Below are positions 6,701-13,201 of a stretch of DNA of 15,410 nt, piece after piece. The notes beneath the pieces are model-generated. The model was not told the origin of the DNA and did no database searches. It saw only the letters and a program-made list of their open reading frames with translations. The translations under genes and the position numbers were made by a program. Positions within the stretch are counted from its first letter, which is position 1; each line of letters opens with the position of its first letter. Origin of the DNA: CAZUGA01 sp964619885 (GTDB lineage Bacteria > Pseudomonadota > Gammaproteobacteria > Methylococcales > UBA1147); assembly GCA_964619885.1 (NCBI GenBank), contig CAZUGA010000063.1, forward strand, positions 1 to 15,410. The letters run 5' to 3'.

Positions 6701-7815
6701 AAAGCGTGTCTAAAGGGCCAAATGGTTTGAAGTCTGGTACCAAGATCACGCAAGATGTCCTTTCCAAGTTTACCCATTCCCAATGGTTTGAAATTGAAGT
6801 GGATGATGAAGATTCGAATGTTCAACTTGAGGCCATGGCCGAAAAAATAGAAGCGCAACGCAAAGCTTTTGACGCCAGGTTTGAAGAAAAACGTAATAAG
6901 ATCACCATGGGTGACGACTTAACCCCAGGTGTGTTGAAAATGGTTAAAGTTTACCTTGCGGTGAAACGAAGAGTTCAGCCTGGGGATAAAATGGCGGGCC
7001 GACACGGCAATAAGGGTGTGATTTCGCAAATTGTACCAGTAGAGGATATGCCATATTTGGAAGACGGTACTCCGGTCGATATCGTGCTGAATCCTTTAGG
7101 CGTGCCGTCTCGAATGAATGTAGGTCAAGTTCTGGAGACTCATCTGGGGTGGGCTGCAAAAGGTTTAGGGCTCAAAATAGGTAAAATGTTTAGGGCCAAA
7201 GCGGCGATTGCCGAATATCGAGAGTTTTTGAATAAGATTTATAACACCAGTGGTCAAAAAGAAGAGTTGGACACGCTATCTGACAATGAGATATTGGAGT
7301 TGGTAATCAATCTTAAACGTGGCGTACCGATGGCCACACCAGTATTCGATGGGGCTTCAGAAGAGGAAATAAGGGAAATGTTTAGACTGGCGGACCTTCC
7401 GGAATCAGGACAAACCCAACTTTACGATGGACGTACTGGAGATGCGTTTTACCGTGATGTTACGGTTGGCTATATGTACATGTTAAAGCTAAATCACTTG
7501 GTCGATGACAAAATGCACGCACGGTCAACAGGACCTTATAGTCTAGTTACACAGCAGCCATTGGGTGGTAAGGCACAGTTCGGCGGGCAGCGATTTGGTG
7601 AAATGGAAGTCTGGGCATTGGAATCCTACGGTGCGGCTTACACATTGCAGGAGATGCTTACAGTTAAATCAGATGATGTAAATGGAAGAACAAAGATGTA
7701 CAAGAACATTGTAGACGGCGATCACCGCATGGAAGCAGGTATGCCGGAATCGTTCAACGTTCTGACTAAGGAAATTCGTTCGCTGGGTATCAGTATAGAG
7801 TTAGAACAGGAGTAA
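3739..7815 (+). CDS. rpoB: DNA-directed RNA polymerase subunit beta
   Basis: The beta subunit forms one pincer of RNA polymerase and part of the catalytic site. At 1358 residues it is close to the Pseudomonas protein (1357) and slightly longer than E. coli (1342). The rifampicin region is intact, with SQLSQFMDQNNPLSEVTHK, and the residues matching E. coli D516, H526 and S531 are D522, H532 and S537, all wild type. The catalytic-site lysines of GDKMAGRHGNKG are K1084 and K1092 (E. coli K1065 and K1073). The C-terminal GGKAQFGGQRFGEMEVWALE, which docks to beta', is present. ATG 3739 follows AAGGA (3727-3731). The gene lies 130 bases after rplL, across a strong hairpin, and 82 bases before rpoC. 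No frameshift or truncation is seen. Confidence 0.98.
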   Translation: MTYSFTEKKRIRNSFGKRPEVLEVPYLLATQINSYVKFLQSAVPDEKRSDVGLHAAFKSVFPIESHSGYAILEYVNYRLGKPTFDVRECQQRGATFAAPLRVLVRLVIYDKDAPGSTKIVKDIREQEVYMGELPLMTDNGTFVINGTERVIVSQLHRSPGVFFDHDKGKTHSSGKLLFNARVIPYRGSWLDFEFDHKDAVFVRIDRRRKIPATVLLRALGNDNKQIIDLFFEHNNFAFRDGKVFLELVPERLRGEIASFDIKAGGKVIVEEARRITAKHIRQIQKADLKELEVPREYLVGKVLADSLIDEETGEVIANVNAEITEELLERMFEVGIGAISTIYVNDLDRGPYISNALAIDPTTTRLEALVEIYRMMRPGEPPTKDAAENLFKNLFFTPERYDLSAVGRMKFNRRLGRQEITGQGVLDEDDIIAVLRELINIRNGNGVVDDIDHLGNRRVRSVGEMIENQFRVGLVRVERAVKERLTLADSEGLMPQEIINAKPVSAAIKEFFGSSQLSQFMDQNNPLSEVTHKRRVSALGPGGLARERAGFEVRDVHTTHYGRVCPIETPEGPNIGLINSLAVYARTNDYGFLETPYRRVVEGVVTDQVDYLSAIEEGQYVIAQAGARVNKDAKLLDDFVSCRHHDEFTLAASDAVQYMDVSSRQIVSVAASMIPFLEHDDANRALMGSNMQRQAVPTLRAEKPLVGTGMERTVAKDSGVTVVASRGGTIELVDASRIVVRVNDEETDAAEPGVDIYTLTKYTRSNQNTCINQRPLVTIGDIIRKGDVLADGPSTDMGELALGQNLFVAFMPWNGYNFEDSILISQRVVEEDRFTTIHIEEKTCVARDTKLGPEEITADIPNVGEDALSKLDESGIVYIGAEVKSGDILVGKVTPKGEAQLTPEEKLLRAIFGEKASDVKDTSLRVPSGMDGTVIDVQVFTRDGVKKDERALQIEQIEIDRAKKDFDDQRMIVEADLYARIEKMLLNQSVSKGPNGLKSGTKITQDVLSKFTHSQWFEIEVDDEDSNVQLEAMAEKIEAQRKAFDARFEEKRNKITMGDDLTPGVLKMVKVYLAVKRRVQPGDKMAGRHGNKGVISQIVPVEDMPYLEDGTPVDIVLNPLGVPSRMNVGQVLETHLGWAAKGLGLKIGKMFRAKAAIAEYREFLNKIYNTSGQKEELDTLSDNEILELVINLKRGVPMATPVFDGASEEEIREMFRLADLPESGQTQLYDGRTGDAFYRDVTVGYMYMLKLNHLVDDKMHARSTGPYSLVTQQPLGGKAQFGGQRFGEMEVWALESYGAAYTLQEMLTVKSDDVNGRTKMYKNIVDGDHRMEAGMPESFNVLTKEIRSLGISIELEQE

Positions 7816-7897
7816 CAACTTAGTGTGGAAACCCGAAATATGCATGAAACACTTAGATTCATGAAATGCTCTGCCAAGTTGAGAAGGAGATAAGCTC

Positions 7898-10800
7898 TTG
7901 AAAGATTTGTTAAAATTTCTAAAGCGTCAAGGTCAGGTTGAAGAATTCGATAAAATTCGCATCGGATTGGCTTCGCCAGATATGATTCGTTCGTGGTCTT
8001 ATGGTGAGGTAAAAAAACCGGAGACTATCAATTATCGTACGTTTAAGCCCGAGCGGGATGGTTTGTTTTGCGCAAAAACTTTTGGTCCAGTCAGTGATTT
8101 TGAATGTTTGTGTGGTAAATATAAGCGTCTAAAACATCGTGGCGTCATTTGCGAAAAATGTGGCGTTGAAGTGACGTTAACCAAAGTGCGCCGCGAACGT
8201 ATGGGCCATATTGAATTGGCCAGCCCTGTTGCACATATCTGGTTTTTGAAATCGCTTCCATCAAGAATAGCGCTTTTGTTGGATATGACTTTGCGTGGTA
8301 TAGAGCGTGTATTGTACTTTGAATCATTCGTTGTTATAGACCCTGGTATGACCACATTAGAGCGGGGTCAGTTGCTGAGCGACGATGAATACCTGGAAGC
8401 CGTAGAAGAACATGGCGATGAATTTGAAGCTAAGATGGGCGCCGAAGCAGTTTTTGAACTGTTGAAATCTATAGATTTAAAGGGTGAGGTGGTCAAGCTT
8501 CGTGAAGATATTGGCGCGACAAGCTCGGAAACTAAAATCAAAAAGCTTTCTAAGCGATTAAAGGTTGTCGAGTCTTTGTTGAATTCTAAAAATCGTCCAG
8601 AGTGGATGATATTGACTGTGCTTCCCGTGCTACCACCCGAGTTACGCCCACTGGTTCCATTAGACGGTGGCCGGTTCGCAACTTCGGATTTAAATGATCT
8701 TTATCGGCGAGTAATCAATCGGAACAACCGGTTAAATCGTCTTTTGGATTTGAACGCGCCGGATATTATTGTCCGAAATGAAAAGCGGATGCTTCAAGAG
8801 TCTGTGGATGCGTTATTGGATAATGGTCGGCGCGGGCGCGCGATTACTGGCACCAATAAGCGACCGCTAAAATCTCTTGCGGATATGATCAAGGGTAAAC
8901 AAGGGCGGTTCCGTCAGAATTTATTGGGTAAACGTGTCGATTATTCTGGTCGTTCCGTTATCGTTGTTGGCCCAACCTTAAAATTGCACCAATGTGGGTT
9001 GCCCAAGAAAATGGCATTGGAGTTGTTCAAGCCGTTCATCTTTAGCAAACTTCAATTTCGAGGTTTGGCTACGACGATCAAAGCCGCAAAAAAGATGGTT
9101 GAGCGGGAGGGTTCAGAAGTATGGGACATTCTTGAAGAAGTTATTCGGGAACATCCGATTTTGCTGAATCGTGCGCCGACCCTGCACCGACTGGGTATCC
9201 AGGCGTTTGAGCCATTATTGGTAGAAGGCAAAGCTATTCAGTTACATCCGCTGGTGTGTACTGCCTTCAATGCGGATTTTGACGGCGACCAGATGGCCGT
9301 TCATATTCCTCTATCAATTGAAGCTCAGTTAGAGGCGCGTAGCCTTATGATGGCAACCAATAATATTTTGTCGCCAGCCAACGGGGAACCGATCATAAAC
9401 CCAACCCAGGACGTGGTTCTCGGACTCTATTATATGAGTCGGGAAGCGGTCAATGGCAAGGGGGAGGGAATGGTATTTGGTGATGTAGATGAGGTTGATC
9501 GTGCTTATCAAAACAAAGCCGTAGATATCCACTCTAAGATCCAATTGCGAATCGAAGAATTTGTCAAAACGGAAGAGGAAGAAGAAGGCAAGGTCGTTAA
9601 GCGGCGAGTAGAAACTACGGTTGGCCGGGCGTTGATTTGGGAAATCGTACCCAAAGGCCTCTCTTTTGATTTGGTCAACCGTGATATGACCAAGAAGGTG
9701 ATATCTAATGCAATAAACCAAAGTTATCGATCATTAGGCATCAAAGCGACAGTAGTTTTTGCCGACCGGTTAATGTACATGGGATTTTCGTTTGCTACGC
9801 AATCTGGTGTGTCATTTGGAATTGAAGATATGGCGGTTCCAAAACGTAAATCGGATATTATTCAGACTGCTGAAGCAGAGGTTAATGATATTCAGAATCA
9901 ATATGCATCTGGGTTGGTTACGGATGGTGAGCGTTACAATAAGGTTGTCGATATTTGGTCGCATGCAAACGATCAGGTTGCCAAAGTCATGATGGAAGGT
10001 TTGGGTCATGATGAAGTGATGGATGCAGAAGGTAAGAAAGCGCTGCAAAAATCGTTCAATTCGATATTCATGATGGCTGATTCTGGTGCCAGGGGTTCAG
10101 CGGCACAGATTCGTCAGTTGGCAGGTATGCGTGGCCTGATGGCTAAACCGGATGGTTCAATTATTGAAACGCCAATCACTGCGAATTTCCGTGAAGGATT
10201 GGATGTGTTGCAGTATTTCGTTTCGACCCACGGAGCACGGAAGGGCTTAGCCGATACTGCTTTAAAGACAGCAAACTCTGGATATTTAACTCGAAGGTTG
10301 GTGGATGTTGCCCAGGATTTGGTTATTACTGGAGATGATTGCGGAACCACCGAGGGCGTACTGATGGCGCCGTTGATAGAAGGTGGCGACGTTGTCGAGC
10401 CCCTTGCAGAAAGGGTGTTAGGTCGAATTGTCGCAGAGGAAATCGTTGGGTATAAAGGTTCTGGATTTGTTGTTCCGGTAGGGACTTTATTGGATGAGCA
10501 GTGGGTTAGGGATATCGAAGACCACGGGGTTGATAACATTCGTGTTCGGTCCGTTATTACCTGTAAAACTAGGCAAGGTGTATGTGCGGCTTGCTATGGT
10601 CGTGATTTAGGTCGTGGGCATTTGGTCAATACGGGAGAAGCGGTGGGTGTTATTGCCGCCCAGTCTATCGGTGAACCTGGGACCCAATTAACTATGCGTA
10701 CATTCCACATTGGAGGTGCAGCATCGCGTTCGGCGGCAATTAGTAACGTTGAGGTGAAAGCATCGGGTAACGTAAAACTTAACAATGTAAAAAGCGTTAA

Positions 10801-12106
10801 AAATAAAGATGGGAATTTGGTTGCAGTTTCGCGTTCTGGGGAAGTCAGCATAGTCGACGAATATGGTCGGGAGAAGGAGCGTTATAAGATACCATACGGG
10901 GCTGTACTGTCAGTGGGTGATGGGGCTAAAGTCGCAGCTGGGCAAGTCATTGTTAACTGGGATCCGCATACTCACCCCGTAGTAACTGAGGTGGAAGGTG
11001 GGGTTCGAATGGTAGATTTCGTTGAAGGCGTTACCGTGAGGTTGCAATCGGACGAGGTTACTGGTTTGAGCTCAATGGTCGTAACAGACCCCAAACAACG
11101 TGGAGGAGCTGGGAAAGAGTTACGTCCTATGGTTGGGTTGGTTGATAGTGACGGTGAGTCTATCTGTATTCAGGGTACCGAAATACCTGCTCAATACTTT
11201 TTGCCTGCTGGCGCAATTGTCAGTATACAAGATGGTTCTTCCGTTAAGGTGGGTGATGTAATCGCCAGAATACCCCAGGAGTCTAGTAAAACTCGCGATA
11301 TTACCGGGGGGCTGCCTAGGGTTGCTGATTTGTTTGAGGCACGGAAAACCAAAGATCCGGCAATCTTGGCCGAGGCAACCGGGACTATCGGTTTCGGAAA
11401 AGAAACTAAGGGTAAGCAAAGAATAGTTATAACGGATCCTGCCGGTGAAAGGTATGAAACACTTATTCCAAAATGGCGGCATGTTACGGTATTTGAGGGT
11501 GAGCAGGTTGAGCGAGGTGAAACAATTGCCGAAGGTGAACTAACCCCTCACGATATATTACGATTGCGTGGTGTTGGCGAACTGGCTTCTTATCTCGTTA
11601 AGGAGATCCAAGATGTTTACCGGCTTCAGGGTGTCAAGATTAACGATAAACACATTGAAGCGATAATACGGCAAATGTTACGCAAGGTTGAAATTGTCGA
11701 TACAGGTGATAGTCCCTTTCTTCGAGGAGAACAAGTTGAAAGATCTCGAGTGTTGGGAGAAAACGAGCAATTGGAAGCAGACGGTAAGGTGCCAGCAATT
11801 TTTGAACCGATATTGCTAGGTATTACCAAGGCATCGTTGGCAACAGAGTCGTTTATATCGGCAGCGTCATTTCAGGAAACGACTCGCGTGTTGACCGAGG
11901 CTGCAGTACGTGGAGTTGATGACGGGCTTTATGGGTTAAAAGAGAATGTTATTGTAGGTCGCCTAATTCCAGCGGGGACCGGGTTGGCCTATCATAACGA
12001 TCGTAAGGCAAACAGGTTGAAAGAGCTTGAGGCGGGTGCTACCGAATCTTCAGAAATCGATACAAGCGAGGTTGAAGAGGCGTTGAAACAGGCATTGAAT
12101 ACCTAG
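7898..12106 (+). CDS. rpoC: DNA-directed RNA polymerase subunit beta'
   Basis: Beta' carries the catalytic magnesium site. The product has 1402 residues (1407 in E. coli) and begins MKDLLKFLKRQG. The absolutely conserved NADFDGD occurs at residues 458-464, with Asp460, 462 and 464 as metal ligands. The N-terminal zinc site is C70, C72, C85 and C88. The second zinc site is C815, C889, C896 and C899. The bridge-helix and trigger-loop region, including GSAAQIRQLAGMRGLMAKPDG, is intact. The start is a rare TTG at 7898 with a strong AAGGAG (7884-7889). E. coli uses GTG at the same place. The 82-base spacer after rpoB holds only short repeats. No terminator follows; a promoter for rpsL lies immediately downstream. 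Confidence 0.98.
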   Translation: MKDLLKFLKRQGQVEEFDKIRIGLASPDMIRSWSYGEVKKPETINYRTFKPERDGLFCAKTFGPVSDFECLCGKYKRLKHRGVICEKCGVEVTLTKVRRERMGHIELASPVAHIWFLKSLPSRIALLLDMTLRGIERVLYFESFVVIDPGMTTLERGQLLSDDEYLEAVEEHGDEFEAKMGAEAVFELLKSIDLKGEVVKLREDIGATSSETKIKKLSKRLKVVESLLNSKNRPEWMILTVLPVLPPELRPLVPLDGGRFATSDLNDLYRRVINRNNRLNRLLDLNAPDIIVRNEKRMLQESVDALLDNGRRGRAITGTNKRPLKSLADMIKGKQGRFRQNLLGKRVDYSGRSVIVVGPTLKLHQCGLPKKMALELFKPFIFSKLQFRGLATTIKAAKKMVEREGSEVWDILEEVIREHPILLNRAPTLHRLGIQAFEPLLVEGKAIQLHPLVCTAFNADFDGDQMAVHIPLSIEAQLEARSLMMATNNILSPANGEPIINPTQDVVLGLYYMSREAVNGKGEGMVFGDVDEVDRAYQNKAVDIHSKIQLRIEEFVKTEEEEEGKVVKRRVETTVGRALIWEIVPKGLSFDLVNRDMTKKVISNAINQSYRSLGIKATVVFADRLMYMGFSFATQSGVSFGIEDMAVPKRKSDIIQTAEAEVNDIQNQYASGLVTDGERYNKVVDIWSHANDQVAKVMMEGLGHDEVMDAEGKKALQKSFNSIFMMADSGARGSAAQIRQLAGMRGLMAKPDGSIIETPITANFREGLDVLQYFVSTHGARKGLADTALKTANSGYLTRRLVDVAQDLVITGDDCGTTEGVLMAPLIEGGDVVEPLAERVLGRIVAEEIVGYKGSGFVVPVGTLLDEQWVRDIEDHGVDNIRVRSVITCKTRQGVCAACYGRDLGRGHLVNTGEAVGVIAAQSIGEPGTQLTMRTFHIGGAASRSAAISNVEVKASGNVKLNNVKSVKNKDGNLVAVSRSGEVSIVDEYGREKERYKIPYGAVLSVGDGAKVAAGQVIVNWDPHTHPVVTEVEGGVRMVDFVEGVTVRLQSDEVTGLSSMVVTDPKQRGGAGKELRPMVGLVDSDGESICIQGTEIPAQYFLPAGAIVSIQDGSSVKVGDVIARIPQESSKTRDITGGLPRVADLFEARKTKDPAILAEATGTIGFGKETKGKQRIVITDPAGERYETLIPKWRHVTVFEGEQVERGETIAEGELTPHDILRLRGVGELASYLVKEIQDVYRLQGVKINDKHIEAIIRQMLRKVEIVDTGDSPFLRGEQVERSRVLGENEQLEADGKVPAIFEPILLGITKASLATESFISAASFQETTRVLTEAAVRGVDDGLYGLKENVIVGRLIPAGTGLAYHNDRKANRLKELEAGATESSEIDTSEVEEALKQALNT

Positions 12107-12118
12107 AGCCAGTCATAT

Positions 12119-12147
12119 TTGACAACGTTATAATATTCGCCTACTAT
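12119..12147 (+). promoter_or_regulatory. Sigma70-type promoter of the str operon (rpsL)
   Basis: TTGACA (12119-12124) is a perfect -35 box, separated by the optimal 17 bases from TACTAT (12142-12147), a 5-of-6 match to the -10 consensus. Transcription would start near 12154, giving a leader of about 140 bases before rpsL. The promoter starts 12 bases after the rpoC stop, and no intrinsic terminator separates them, so read-through from rpoC may add to str operon expression. It sits inside a 7-base inverted repeat (12106-12112 with 12150-12156). Confidence 0.72.
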
Positions 12148-12297
12148 ACCTGGCTCGCAACAGGGTAGAGGTCTTCTAGGCATCTATTCCAGTCCCAATT
12201 TTGTTTCCGTGTACGTATAGGTAGCAGTTGGTGGGTGGATTATGACCGTTCAGTTTGTCCGCCCTCTCGATAACTAAAGGTTTGGAGTTAAGTTTAT
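12148..12297 (+). other. rpsL 5' leader with a hairpin
   Basis: This stretch holds no gene. GGGTGGA (12233-12239) can pair with TCCGCCC (12258-12264), with one G-U pair and an 18-base loop. CCAA (12195-12198) could alternatively pair with TTGG (12228-12231), next to the first arm. The rpsL ribosome-binding site GGAG (12284-12287) is 10 bases before ATG. I do not recognise a known riboswitch or ribosomal-protein leader family here. Confidence 0.35.
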
Positions 12298-12672
12298 ATG
12301 GCCACGATCAACCAACTGGTTCGTAAGCCGCGTACTAGAAAGATTGAAAAAAGCAACGTCCCTGCGCTAGATGCGTGTCCTCAACGGCGTGGTGTTTGTA
12401 CGAGAGTTTATACGACGACACCCAAAAAACCGAATTCGGCACTCAGAAAGGTTGCGCGTGTGCGGCTTACCAATGGAGCAGAGGTTACCAGTTATATTGG
12501 TGGTGAAGGTCATAACTTGCAGGAGCATGCCGTCGTGTTAATTAGGGGAGGGCGTGTAAAAGATTTGCCGGGTGTTCGATATCATGTAGTGCGAGGGAGT
12601 CTTGATACTGCTGGTGTCGAAAGTCGTCGTCGAGGGCGTTCGAAGTATGGTGCGAAACGGCCCAAAAGCTGA
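12298..12672 (+). CDS. rpsL: 30S ribosomal protein S12
   Basis: S12 lies at the decoding centre and tunes accuracy of codon reading. The product has 124 residues, the same as E. coli, and is near-identical in the core. TPKKPNSALRK contains Lys43, and GGRVKDLPGVRYH contains Lys88 and Asp89. Lys43 and Lys88 are the positions most often altered in streptomycin resistance, and both are wild type here. Asp89 is the residue that carries beta-methylthiolation in E. coli. ATG 12298 follows GGAG after a rather long 10-base spacer. It is the first gene of the str operon, with its own promoter upstream, and rpsG follows after 23 bases. Confidence 0.98.
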   Translation: MATINQLVRKPRTRKIEKSNVPALDACPQRRGVCTRVYTTTPKKPNSALRKVARVRLTNGAEVTSYIGGEGHNLQEHAVVLIRGGRVKDLPGVRYHVVRGSLDTAGVESRRRGRSKYGAKRPKS

Positions 12673-12695
12673 TAGTCGTGGGATGAAATAAGGTT

Positions 12696-13166
12696 ATGTC
12701 TAGAAGAAGATTTGTTGCGAAACGAGAGATTAATCCGGATCCGCAGTTTGGCAGCGGTACCGTAGCTAAATTTATTAATATGGTAATGGAAAACGGTAAA
12801 AAATCTGTCGCCGAGAAAATTGTATACGGGGCATTGGCGAAAATTGAAAGTAAAGGGCACGATGAACCGCTTGATATTTTCGCAAAGGCTCTAGAGAACG
12901 TTCAGCCCAAAGTCGAGGTGAAGTCTCGTCGAGTTGGGGGGGCGACTTATCAAGTGCCGGTAGAGGTTAGACCAACACGACGGATGGCATTGGCAATGCG
13001 TTGGTTGATCGATGCTGCTCGGAAGCGAAGCGAGCGCTCTATGCCGCTCAAGTTGGCGGGTGAGTTGTTGGATGCCCAGGAAAATCGTGGAGCGGCAGTT
13101 AAGAAGCGAGAGGATACCCTCAGGATGGCAGAGGCGAATAAGGCGTTTGCGCATTATCGTTGGTAG
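12696..13166 (+). CDS. rpsG: 30S ribosomal protein S7
   Basis: S7 nucleates assembly of the 30S head and contacts E-site tRNA and mRNA. The 156-residue product has the usual core length. It starts MSRRRFVAKREINPDPQFGS and contains the rRNA-binding stretch QVPVEVRPTRRMALAMRWL (residues 86-104). The C-terminus FAHYRW is conserved. The ribosome-binding site is poor: TAAGG (12689-12693) is only two bases from ATG 12696, and GGGA (12680-12683) is 12 bases away. This suggests dependence on translation arriving from rpsL. The rpsL-rpsG spacer is 23 bases, against about 100 in E. coli, where S7 binds it as repressor, so that site cannot be present in the same form. Confidence 0.97.
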   Translation: MSRRRFVAKREINPDPQFGSGTVAKFINMVMENGKKSVAEKIVYGALAKIESKGHDEPLDIFAKALENVQPKVEVKSRRVGGATYQVPVEVRPTRRMALAMRWLIDAARKRSERSMPLKLAGELLDAQENRGAAVKKREDTLRMAEANKAFAHYRW

Positions 13167-13201
13167 TTTCCTTCAACCATAAATCATATAAAGGTATAGC
13201 A

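Noticed and set aside
4323..7159. Several minus-strand open frames of 70-160 codons within rpoB
   Set aside because: They lie wholly inside a highly conserved gene, have composition expected of antisense shadows, and lack recognisable domains.
13160..13201. Upstream TTG start for fusA
   Set aside because: It would overlap the rpsG end, has no Shine-Dalgarno, and adds 14 residues not found in EF-G. GTG 13202 with AAAGG gives the conserved N-terminus.
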